Below, piece after piece: positions 11,330-22,139 of a stretch of 64,000 nt of DNA. The notes beneath the pieces are model-generated. The model saw nothing but the letters and a program-made list of their open reading frames with translations. It searched no databases and was not told where the DNA came from. The position numbers and the translations under genes are program-made. Position 1 is the stretch's first letter. Each line of letters starts with the position of its first letter. Location of the stretch: positions 9,826,243 to 9,890,242 of the forward strand of contig CM055095.1 of assembly GCA_029204225.1 (NCBI GenBank). Reading direction: 5' to 3'. This DNA comes from Diphasiastrum complanatum. Its lineage: Eukaryota; Streptophyta; Lycopodiopsida; Lycopodiales; Lycopodiaceae.

Positions 11330-13679
11330 ATATGAACTCAAAAAATTGTATATTCACGTATATAAATGCTAAAATAAAGGTGATGAAACTCCCTGCTGTA
11401 AACAATATGGAAGACCCACAGATCAATAACTAGCCCCCAACCAACGCAAAAAACTGACGAGGTTCATACTAAAGGAAAGACATAGAGATCCAATGTCTAA
11501 AGGATGAATTGAAAAAACAAAAGAACCTACAAATCAGAGCCACTAATGAGCTGGTTAGTGCAAATAAGGATTTGTGCAACTTACTAGTTTAAAGTGGGAT
11601 GGAATTTCAGATTGTGATACTTTTCTTTTCAAATTACAATCTTTGTTTAGTGCTATACAAAGTGCAGGTAGAATAACTCCCAAGGAGGAAAAACTCATGT
11701 ACCTACTGTGAGCACTATCAGCCTCCTACATCTACATGTGACATGTTCTTACAGGTAAATCCTGTGAAGAGACCATTCAAAGCCTTCAAGAGGAGTATCT
11801 CATGCGGCAAGGAAATTCACCTTCTCAAGGTTTTCTCAGTATCAGATTCAGAGCATCCGGCGCTCTTCATCTAGAAATATCTAGATAGTAAACTTAGAGG
11901 TGGTTATCAATTACTTGGAAAGCTCGAGGAGCTCCTCAAGAAGAAACTGACCAATATCCTATCACTTCTGCATCCCCAACCAGAGATCACTTTTCAATTG
12001 TAAGAATAGAGATTGAGAGAGAGAGAAGCTAAGCCTCCTCCTACATTTTCTTACTTTGTGAAGCCCTCCTATTTTGTCATTATATGTTTGCTTGTGGATG
12101 AATGGATGCTTGATTGTCGTTTCATATTCATGCTATCACATAATAGAATGATCATTACCACATGCTTTCATCCATCAATCCACAAAACCATACATTTGAA
12201 AAATAGGTGTTAGAAAACCATTTGGAGTGATCAATAGGATCCATTAGGTAGGTTTACTTCCATTGCTCCTCTCCCTTGAGAAGATAAGCCTCAAGAGGAG
12301 AAGATCTAGAGCTCAAGAAGCCTAGATTTACCAAAAAGCCAAGATCCAAAAAGAGGATCACCACTATGCCAAGATTGACACCCTTGGTAGGCTTAGATTC
12401 CGTTTACTCCCCATTGGATCGAAGCCCGTACTACACAACAACTCACCCGGTTGGAGATCCAAACCGTGACTTTTTGCCCTCTTAATCATGACGATTAGGG
12501 AGGCACAAAAAGGGTCCAACACCAACACAATATTTGATCATATGTCTATGTTCATTGACTAGGTTAAGTGCACCAAACTATGCCTGTCGAGGCTCACCAA
12601 GTCTTGATAATAAATCATGTCTTTATTTTGAGATCTGAACAAGGAGGTACTGAGCAAAGACTTAAATCTGAGATAAATTTCAAAAAATACTTCCACACTA
12701 GGACGCTCTGTAATAGAAGGAAGGACAAAAAGAAAAGGAAAAAAAAAGTGTCTTAAAATACTCTATATTCTCAGTAATACCAAATTCATGGAAAAAAGAT
12801 ACCAGATTGGAATCAAAATTAAGCATTTCGTAAAAAAAATCGTAGAAAAAAAGATGTTGGCAAACTAATAAATTCAAGGGAAATACAAAAAACAGAAGAT
12901 TGGGCATATCGATTTCAAATGCAAAATAGGAGAGCAAGTCAAACTGGGAAGCACTATGCGCTCGGGACTGATATCAGAAAAATGAAAATCGATTTTGAAC
13001 GCGAATACGTAGATCAACGTCAATTGAAATAACTACGCACGCTTGAAAGTGATACCCGAGCGACCAATATCGGTTTCAAGCGCAAATATGCAAACTGACT
13101 ATGTCAGATAGAAAGAGTGTGCTTGAAAATTATATCAAATGCAGAAATTGCAAAATTTTCGTAAAAAACTGTGCCAAAAATCATCTATTCATAAAAAAAA
13201 AATTTGCACGTGGAATCCGATCAAAATGGCACGTGGCATTCAATGATTTGTTGAGAATATACATTGAACGATTGATGCGACAGTTCTCATGTGTGGCATG
13301 ACACATGTCGATATCTGATTCATCCACGTGCTTGCTCCCACGTGTCCCTAATGAATACATCATAATTACATGTATTTATGGACACATGGCAACGGCCGTC
13401 TAACCAGATTTGCGAGATTTTCTAATCAGAAGCTCCCGTTGTTTACTAAAAATGGCAGTTTTGTCAAAAACCGAGTCTAACTTGCGTTTAGGCTGGAATT
13501 TCTTTGGACAGACTTGACCAAGAATTCAATTGCAATAGATGATAATAATGGCAAGGGCAAGGACTACTAAAAATAACAATAGTGCTCTTTTCAAGCTATT
13601 TAGGACATTTCTAGGGCATTTTTACACGGAGAGATAGGTTGGGATTTTCACATCAGATTTGTACATGGTATCCCTCTTA
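11330..13679. other. No assignable gene; short exon-like and repeat-like pieces
   Basis: A coiled-coil-like frame around 11480-11590 and an exon-like piece at 11755-11880 (CEETIQSLQEEYLMRQG, preceded by a pyrimidine-rich tract and TTACAG) are visible, but neither extends and neither is recognised. Between 12905 and 13090 a segment of the type ATCG.TTTCAA.CGCAAATA recurs three times about 80 bp apart. The remainder shows nothing I can name. Confidence 0.4.
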
Positions 13680-14575
13680 AAATTACAACTAAACTAAGCT
13701 AAGGGGTAGCATTTTAGTCTAATCAGTTCAATCTAACAACAGGTTTATCTTTCTAAGATTTCTGACCTAAGCTACCTAGTCTAGACTATCTTGAGCTATC
13801 TATACTTGATCTAGCTAATCTACTTAGTTACTACTTATCTAACGAGATATGCTAATCTATGGGTCCGGTCAATGGCTACCCTAACCTAAGGGTCACGATC
13901 TGTCACTTCTATGATTAATTAGATCTAAGTCTATCCTAGAGGTCGAACTAGTTTAAAATCTACTCGACTAACTATCTCTATCTAATTTAAGTGCATTCTT
14001 CCTAGGCTAACTAGGGCAAACTATGCCTAACTAACAGATTTATCTAAACTAAGATTGACCAACTAAGGAGATCTAATCTGGCCTAACTTGTTCTATCTAA
14101 TCTATTTATGGGTCACGGTCAGATGTTACCTCAACTTTATGGGTCTTGATTTGCTATTCTAAGGCTAATTGATCTAAAACCTTTCTAACAGATCAAATTG
14201 CCTAGATCTAATTGGGCGTCCTAAATTAATCCTAGCTATCAGGCCGGGATCGTCTAGCTTGAATCTGCCTAGGCTAGCTAACTACCTAGCTGATCTATCT
14301 AAGATGAAACTACCTAGTTGACAACTAATCTATCTAGCTAAGTGGACCTATTCCAACTTAAGTAACTTATCTACCTACCTATAATACCTAATTATCTTAA
14401 ATCTAAGTGGGATGCTAAGGATCCAACTCCTAACAATCTAGGTCTAAACTATTGTCAACGTTGAACTAGTCTATACAATCCCCTATCTAAATCGACAACT
14501 ATCTAATTTATCTTTCTACCTAGGTAGACTAGACTGAAATCAACTAACTACTCCTGCCTAGGCTAGCTAATGGAT
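13680..14575. repeat. CTA/TCTA-rich low-complexity stretch
   Basis: About 900 bp made almost entirely of shuffled CTA, TCTA, CTAA and CCTAG words with no fixed period. It abuts the 3' end of the minus-strand Tat pol remnant, so it sits where the 3' untranslated region of that element would be. Tat/Ogre elements are known to carry repeat arrays in this position; membership here is inference. Confidence 0.75.
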
Positions 14576-16483
14576 GGATCATCATGAGCAGAAGAAGACG
14601 AGGATGATGTCACTTCTAGCACATTTCTAAGCTCAACATCAGCTAAATAGTAGCGATGCAACCTGTTGCCATTAATGGGCGTGTTGAGCAGATTGCCTTG
14701 CAGGTCGACAAGAATGACTGCGCCATTAGGTCGGATCTCTACTACATCCTTGTACGGTCCTTCTCCTTGAAACTTAAACTTGCATATGTGATTGGAATTG
14801 TATAACAAGGCCAATTCTCCCTTAACGAGATCCTTGGTCTTGATATTCTGATCGTGTCATGCCTTTCGTCGTTGTTTCTCTACAGATAGGGTGTGAATCA
14901 TTAGAAAGTGAGTTTCATGAAGTTGAAAAAGGTTGTCTAATCTCCTCTTGGTAGATTCCTCTGTACTAAGTCATTCGACGATGGTGACTCTTAGACTTGG
15001 AACTACAAACTCAGTAGACATTATGGCTTCATGTCCATACACCATTTGAAATGGAGTTTGTCTAGTACTCACCATGAAGCTTCAACCATTTTCATGATAA
15101 TTCTGCAGAGGCTCTTGTTCAATGATTATGCTTGTCCATTACAACGTGGGTAATAGGGTGTACTCTTCCTATGGACAACCAGATAAGAGGATAATAGGTG
15201 AGTGATGGTCTCTTTTAGAAAATGCATTTCGCGATCACTCACGAGTTCTAGTGGGCACCGAAAATGAACTAAGATGTTTTCATGCATGAATTTAGCAGTA
15301 AAGCTGGCATCAGCCTTTCTCACTGCCTTGGTTTCTACCCATTTGGTCAAGTAGTCAGAGGCTACGATGGTATATCGAGCTTGGGAGCCATGGGCAGCTA
15401 GACGAATAGGGCTGACATAGTCAATGCCCCATTTCTCAAATGACATTTCAGCCAATGTAGGTCATAACGACATTCTATCCTTTCCTTGGGTTCGATTGAA
15501 TCGTTGGCACACGTCACACCTTTAAGCTGATAGTGAATATTCTTGAACATTGTGGGCCACCACAGGTCGTGTTGCAACACTTTCCTATTGGTAGCTTCGG
15601 TAGCGAAATGCCCTCCCCCTATTCCTTTGTGGGCAATACTTACGACTTGGGACACTTCGTGCGGTAGGACACAGTGGCGTATGATTCCATCATTACAGAT
15701 GCAATAAAGTTATCCTACTATCAACGTGAAAGGGGTAGATTTAATGACTAACATGCGTCATTCTACCTTGCTCATCTCAAGGGGAGGACGTCCCGACATA
15801 AGATATCCAACTATATCGGCAGCCGACTCAGGGACGACATCGACATGGAATAGGATGGCGTTAGGGAGTTCGTCATCGACCCCTCTACTCTTAGGAACAT
15901 TGCGGATCCGTGAGAGGTGATCGGCGAGATAGTGTTGTTTCCCCTTGTGAACAGTTATTTTAAAGTCAAACTCTTGGAGAAGCAGCAGCCATCAGATGAT
16001 TCATCTGGTCATGCATGGTCTATTTACTAGATACAGTAGGATTTGGTGATCTACAAAGAAGACAAATGGATTGGCTAGTAGGTAATGGCGGAATTTTTTC
16101 ACGTTATATACCATGGCTAGTGCTTCTCGTTCGGTGGTTGTATAGTTCATCTCCATAGAAATCAACTGCCTACTGGCGAAATAGATCAGGTAATCCTTCT
16201 TGTACTCTCCAGGCTGTGTCAGAACACTCCCTATAGCATACTTAGAGGCGTCTGTATGGACATGGAATTCTATGGTCCAGATAGGGGGTCGAAGGATTGG
16301 TGCAGTAACTAAGGTCTTCTTGAGTTTGTGGAAAGCCTCAGTGGCTTCAACAGTCCATTCTAGTTGGATGGTCATTTGGTAGATCAAACGGGCTAGCTTA
16401 GCAAAATTTAGGACAAACCTCCGATAATAAATACAATGCCCCATAAATATGTATACTTCACATATAGTTCGTAGCGTAGGCAA
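14563..16483 (-). pseudogene. Ty3/gypsy Tat-lineage pol remnant (RT end, RNase H, integrase)
   Basis: Read from 16483 downward: the RT C-terminus, GHCIYYRRFVLNFAKLA; RNase H with FHVHTDASKYAIGSVLTQPG, FASRQLISMEMNYTTTEREA and FRHYLLANPFVFFVDHQ, a wording typical of the Tat/Ogre lineage; a gap of about 350 bp; the integrase zinc finger, HKGIGGGHFATEATNRKVLQ (15655-15500), with its second Cys pair damaged; the integrase core, WGIDYVSPI and SDREMHF (15455-15126); and the C-terminal segment GPYKDVVEIRPNGAVILVD...LLNTPINGNRL (14814-14563). The core's catalytic glutamate after NGQA is replaced by a TAA stop. Frameshifts separate the parts. No LTRs were delimited. Confidence 0.92.
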
Positions 16484-16823
16484 AGCAAGTATTATCTTCT
16501 TATTGCATTCAGTATCATGTCAGAATGAATGCTTCTCTGTAGTTATAATTTGTAACTGATAAATCTCTTATTGTTTAGTCTGATTTGTTGAATGTTTCAA
16601 TGCTACAATATTCTATACATTATTTGGCTACAAAATCACTTCAGTACTAATGATTTCAAAGTTAGTTGCTGAAAGATTGAACGTGACTTCTGTCATTATA
16701 GCTTTGTTCAATTACTATGATTTATAGGCGTAGTCATACATAGGAAGAATGTTCATTCCGCTGCGTTCAATAGATCGTTTATAGACTTCAACTTATCGAA
16801 TCGTTCACCCCTTTCTTCCAACA

Positions 16824-17560
16824 TGGTATTAGAGCATATTGTTATAATCAGAACTCTACTATTTGATATCCTTCATGATATCATAACAATATCATTAGAT
16901 ACTTTTTTCATAGTATCATATCAGAGCACATTTGCTCTTATTCTTCAATTTGTCGTATCAAATTTTAGTATCAGATAATAGATTTCCTATTGTAGCATCG
17001 CACAAAGTCATTATTTAAGTCATCGATTTATCAACAAACTAAATCTCTAGATGGATTCTCAAAGTAAAGTTGGTCCCATCGCAGACAAGCTAAATGGATC
17101 CAATTACTATTTGTGAAAATTTAAGATGAAGACCTTGCTAATCGGAAATGAGTTGTGGGATGTTGTTACAAGTATCAAAGAGAAGCTTGAAGATGACACA
17201 ACCAACTCAAAATGGAAATCGAAGGATGGTAAAGCTTTTGTGCTTATTATTCTCAATATATCAAACACTCAGATTAACCACATATTTGAAGCTCAAACTT
17301 TGCAAGAAGTATGAGACATCCTGAGCTCATTGTATGATGTGAGAGACATGACTTCCAAGTTGCATCTCAGAAGAAAATTCTTCACATTCAAGATGTCAAA
17401 TGATGATTCACCTCAGAATCATATCAACCAGTTCAAGAATCTAATATTGCCCCTGGTGATATCCTTGGATTCCTATTAAGGTTCTCGGATAAGACACTTG
17501 GTTTGTGTCAAAGGGTGTAGCTAAGTTTGCATTTATATTGTCACTTAGGCTTTCTCAAAG
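16824..17560 (+). pseudogene. Ty1/copia primer binding site and gag N-terminus
   Basis: TGGTATTAGAGC at 16824-16835 is a one-base variant of the primer site complementary to initiator-methionine tRNA. It follows a CA that would end the 5' LTR at 16823 (LTR start not found). The gag opens at 17051 with MDSQSKVGPIADKLNGSNYY, has one stop, then KMKTLLIGNELWDVV, FVLIILNISNTQINHIF and LYDVRDMTSKLHLRRKFFTF. The same wording recurs in the copia remnant at 30.1 kb (FALITLNISDTQIGHI; YEVRDVTSKLHLRRKFF), so both belong to one family. It ends near 17470-17560 without zinc knuckle or pol. Confidence 0.85.
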
Positions 17561-18130
17561 GATGTTTCAGTAAGGTCCTAGTCTCATCGTAGGTACATCC
17601 ATACTGAAAGTTGAGTCATGCCTTGTACTCTTTTAGGTCGAGAGAACATGGGTTTCGGTTCTTGGGTTCAATACAACATCTACCTCTTTGAGATTATAGG
17701 GTATGTCCGTAAAGATGATTTAGGCTTTCATCTTAGATTCATAAGCATAAAAGTAAGATCACGGATTTAAGGGGTCCTTGAGATATATCATTCTCAAATA
17801 CATTTGGGTGTCAATCCTTTGTCAATTGAAAACTCATTTTCTCCTCAGAATCCTCATTGGTAATAGAGTTATGAAGAGTGTATAACAAAGAAAGAGAGAT
17901 GAGACTCTTATTAATCGGTAACTCTTATTAAATCATCATTGGTAATTCTTATTAATTGGTGAGGCTAATGAGGTTTGGTTGAGGCTAATGAGGTTTAATT
18001 TGGTTGAGGGTAGGAGTGAGAAAACCCTAATATCATATCCAAGTCCATCAACATCAAAATATATTATGTGCTATTCCTCTTGTCTCTAGAAAACAACATT
18101 ATGGGTTTGCTCGAGTCCACAACCCATCAA
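17561..18130. other. No recognisable gene
   Basis: AT-rich sequence with a short duplicated GAGGCTAATGAGGTTT (about 17970-17998). No domain is seen on either strand. Confidence 0.5.
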
Positions 18131-18185
18131 CTAACATTCAGTAAACTTCAAACACAATCCAACTAATCGGGTTTCGAAATCCAAT

Positions 18186-18297
18186 AGCATTCCAGAACGC
18201 ATGACCCTTATGTTCTGGAACGTAGCTTCTCGGAACCAGGATCCGTTTTGGAATGTAGCGTTCCAAAACGCGATTGGAATGCAGCATTCCAGAAGGG
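18186..18297. repeat. Cluster of short palindromes (GGAAYG...CRTTCC)
   Basis: Three inverted repeats lie within 112 bp: CCAGAAC...GTTCTGG, GTTTTGGAA...TTCCAAAAC, and TGGAATGC-A-GCATTCCA. The spacing between like half-sites is about 30-50 bp. The cluster lies on the 3' side of the minus-strand CACTA transposase fossil, where subterminal repeats of such an element would be expected; that link is inference. Confidence 0.6.
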
Positions 18298-18299
18298 GG

Positions 18300-19010
18300 T
18301 GCAACTTAGGTCCACAGTACATACTTGAATACTCGAAGTTGAAACTTGAGGTCATGCTAATAGTGTGCATACAATCTTTGTGATACTGGTGCAAGCAGTC
18401 TTTGTAATAACATTTGAATTGTGAGTCAATATTATAAGTCAATATTCTCAGTACATTGCTAGTCAAATAGTGCCTCATTCTCGTCATTATATAAGTCCAT
18501 ACACTCATCTGAATCTAATTCTAAGTGCAATCGTAAATTTCTTCACCCATGAGTATAAGAGTTATGATCATCTTCATCATCACTTTCTTCCTCTGGTCAT
18601 TCTTCGTCAAAACGTGGCATTCTCATCGGCGATTGTCTTTCTACGTTCATATTTTCATTTGCAATTTCTTTTTCAGTGATTTCAACATCAAATGGAACTT
18701 GGATTTCTTGCTCGATCAAGGGTTCGGGCTTGATTTTTGGTTTCTCGTGGTCAAGTAGTTTGACATATCTGATGCAATATCTTTTTCTTCAAATATATGT
18801 CGTGATCTTGTATTGAATAGGATGACATATAACCACTGAGGGGATAATCGATCTGGATGAAATATGATCTACAATAGACAAATAAAATCAATGCACAATG
18901 TGATCACAATTTGTGTTCAAAGCGATCAAACAAAAAAGTCACATAAAATATAGTGCAATTTGCAAGGTAGTTACACATGTTCACAATGTCATGGCAACAC
19001 GAACGTGTCA
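18300..19010. other. No recognisable gene
   Basis: Several overlapping short frames, none with a known domain. It could be the tail of the CACTA element whose transposase ends at about 19013. Confidence 0.4.
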
Positions 19011-19012
19011 TA

Positions 19013-20530
19013 TTAATTCATAGGTATTACTTTTGTTGAGTCGATTGCAAAGAATCCAGACACATCCTTTCTAATCGTAGCATTGTTTCCATGATAGTTA
19101 ACTTTGAACCATTTCACATCAAAGATCAAGTATTTTCCATTACTTCCATAGTCGACATCATAAATATGTTGAAGTGTGCCGACATAGTCTAGGTCACCTA
19201 AAATGATGTTTGTGTCATTTGCACTAGATCGACTTTTCTGTTGAAAGTTTGCCATTATGCCATAATCAAATCTGCATCTTTTGGTGTCAATTCCCTCAAC
19301 ACGAAAGTGACATCTGTATGTCCACATGGGCATTGTATGTTTTGTACTGGCACAACCTATCTTGAAATTTTAGCACAACATATCTTGACTATATTAGGGT
19401 TTAAGATTTTGAACTAGAAGAAATATAATAAACAAATTTATATTACCCTTTTCAAATTAAAACATTATTTACCTACCATGAACAATTGCAGCGAATTTCC
19501 ACTCTTGTTCTGGCACGTGTTCACTATTTTCTATTGCTTTTTCGAGAGTATAGAGCTCTCCCTTTTTTAGAATCCATGGCACACTAGGAGTACTTGTCAT
19601 CCCACTTTCATCGTTTTGAATCCAATAAGGTCTCTTCACCTTAGCCACCTCCAAATTGTTCACATCATATTGTTTGATCCACTCGTCGTACCAATCTTAT
19701 ACACTCATTCGGATGGGTGGAGATGTGATTAGAGGGCCATCTTTCGATCTTCCCCAAGATCGTGTCCGAAAAGGATGATTGATTGGTAGGTATTTTCGAT
19801 GATTTTCGTACACAACTTTCCTCAACAAATTTGTACTATGACGACTTTCCAAATTTGGCCCACATATGTAGCATGCTTTATATCCAGATGCCGTAAAACC
19901 TACATTTATGATTGCATTAGAAAGTTAGAATATATCTATGAGATGTAATATATCATGAGAACAAATGATTATTATTAACAATCCAAACGAAGATTAACCA
20001 TACCTGAACATTCACTCAAACCGAAATAATCATGCATTGTCCCCATTAGAATTCCATGAAGAGTGAAATTTCTTTCTTGCAAAGGCTTTGAGACGTCATA
20101 CGCATTGACACCATTCCAAAGCCCGGGACAATTCTTCAATCAATGGTTCGAGGTAAACATCCATGTTCTTAACCTTGTATTTTCATGGAACCAATAGAGC
20201 TAGAAACAAATGTCCCATCTTTATACTTAGCCATGGAGGAATATTATAACTAACAAGAGCAACTGGCCACGTGAACCATGTTGAGGCTCGAACACCAAAA
20301 GGATTTATGCCATCCATTGCTAAACCAAATCTAAATGACGAGGTGCACCACATTCGTTCTTGATAATTATTGGCCTACAAAAAATTGTAATTACATTGTT
20401 TCCTGCAAAAATCGATTATAGTTAACTTGCAAAAAAATCATTGTAGAATATGGTATATTGACTTCACATAAAACTTACCTTATTGACATTTCTATCCTCA
20501 TCAGTAGATTCTCCGTCTGATGAGCTGCAC
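19013..20530 (-). pseudogene. CACTA (En/Spm) TNP2-type transposase fossil with DUF4216-like end
   Basis: Read from 20360 downward, the TNP2 core is clear: RFGLAMDGINPFGVRASTWF, WPVALVSYNIPPWLSIKM, then a stop, then KNMDVYLEPLIEEL, and after a frameshift GLWNGVNAYDVSKPLQERNF and GTMHDYFGLSECSG (to about 20003). A GT donor follows. After an intron of about 100 bp the frame resumes at 19900 with GFTASGYKACYICGPNLESR and HRKYLPINHPFR. Further on (19333-19013) GDLDYVGTLQHIYDVDYG and YLIFDVKWFKVNYHGN resemble the DUF4216 domain found C-terminal to TNP2 in CACTA ORFs. Stops and frameshifts show it is inactive. The terminal CACTA inverted repeats were not found. Confidence 0.88.
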
Positions 20531-20898
20531 AAACATCCATCAAAACATTCAATTTCTAGTAAAGTATTTCAAATGTGCGAGACTCTTTTTTTTCATAAGA
20601 ATGTTCGTTCTTTTGATTGATTAAGTATCTGTTAAGCAAGATGAGTGTTCATTACACGTGGAGGCATGGAATGAGGAGAGCATATTTGAAGTTTGATATG
20701 TATTTTTTTACAATCAAGAGGAGAAAATCATTTATAATTCTTTTTTGGATTGGTCATGACATTGTAGATATGAATATTGTTGTTGCTTGGTGGTAGGGAG
20801 AAAATTTAATTCTATAGTGTGCATGCTTGATGCAAAAAATGATTGTCGTAAAGGAGTAGATTAACAACAAAGATTTCTTTTGTGAATAGCTAGTTGTC

Positions 20899-21120
20899 TT
20901 GAGAAATTTGGTCAAGCGGCGAAAGTCTGTATATGAAGATTACGTCGCTAGCTTGATTGGTACCATGTCGCTCGAACAAACGACGACTGTTAGGCAAATG
21001 CTTATTAACACAGAAGAAGACGTCGTAGAAGGCCCTTCATCTCCACCCGCTGCCACAGATGAATCGTCCTCCAACCCTCACTACAATTTAAATGCCGATG
21101 GGGATGTAGTTTGGATTTGA
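20899..21120 (+). other. Short ORF (73 codons) just upstream of a primer-binding-site-like sequence
   Basis: The frame reads like protein (YEDYVASLIGTMSLEQTTTV; acidic EEDVVEGPSSPP) but I do not recognise it. Ten bases after its stop comes TTCTCACA|TGGTATCAGAG (21131-21141), which looks like an LTR end followed by a methionine-tRNA primer site. If so, the frame lies inside an LTR and is probably not a gene. No gag is readable downstream. Confidence 0.3.
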
Positions 21121-21392
21121 ATTTCTCACATGGTATCAGAGAAGGTTCAGGCTAAAGTTGGTGGCCAAATCTAGAGGCGGATTTGAGGGCGCCATCAATT
21201 CTATGAATTGGAATGGTTTCTATCTCAAATCAAGCATTTTCAAGTATAGAAAGTGGATCTTTGTGATCCTAGCATCATTTTAGGTCAAATCACTTGAAGT
21301 AGGCATGCATAACGCTTAATTTAATTAAAGATGACTTAGATCTTTAACCCTAAACCGCATTACATTATGAACACCTATCACATGCATCCTTG

Positions 21393-21400
<8 letters not shown>

Positions 21401-21459
<59 letters not shown>
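21401..21459. repeat. Microsatellite (GA)n
   Basis: Uninterrupted GA dinucleotides that end about 30 bp before the palindrome-rich element at 21492. Confidence 0.97.
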
Positions 21460-21461
<2 letters not shown>

Positions 21462-21491
21462 AATGATCAGTTATGCTAGATGATCCTATTC

Positions 21492-22131
21492 ACAAAAAAA
21501 ACATGCGCATAAACTGTGCGCCAAAAACAATCGAATTTTTTTTAAAAATATTTTTTGGAATGTCGGATTTCGACATCCATTTTAACCCTAAAAAGGATGT
21601 CGGAGAGTTGTCGGACATTTTCGACACCTTTGAAAAATGTCCTTAGTCCATCGGAAATTTACAGAGGATGTCGGAATCTGACACTGGTAAAATCTGTCGG
21701 ATTTCGACATCCTGTTTTGCCCTAAAAAAAATGTTGAAAATTTTCGATAGATTTTAAAATGCCCTCCATTCTTCGGAAATCTACAGAGGTGTCGGAATCC
21801 GACACTGAAAAAATGTGTCGGTTTCCGACATCCACGTGGACTGTCATTTTCCACGTGGTGTCCCCAAATGACTGCCGCGTGGCGACAGCTGTATGTCGGT
21901 TTTCGACATGTTTTTATGTGATGGATTCCAACATCTAATTTGAATTACACTCCGGCAGGTAGCCGGAACGGGTGTCGGATTTCGACGCGTCAAATTCCAA
22001 CAGATCGTTTGCGACAGATTTTTCGACATGGTTTACAACAAATCCTCTGACATCCCAAAATTTGGCGAAATTTTTTTTCACGATTTTATGTCGGAATATA
22101 TGTTGGAAACCACTGCTTTTTGTTTTTGTGA
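21492..22131. mobile_element. Palindrome-rich candidate non-autonomous DNA transposon (TGTCGG repeats)
   Basis: About 640 bp bounded by inverted TTCACAAAAA (left, 21492) and TTTTTGTGAA (right, ending about 22131). Inside, TGTCGG or its complement recurs more than a dozen times, often as short palindromes such as TGTCGGATTTCGACA, TGTCGGAATCCGACA and TGTCGGTTTCCGACA. Clustered subterminal repeats of this kind are typical of CACTA and some other class II elements. No transposase lies inside, and the CACTA fossil at 19-20.5 kb need not be its partner. No clear target-site duplication was seen, so the class is open. Confidence 0.55.
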
Positions 22132-22139
22132 ATTCAAAC

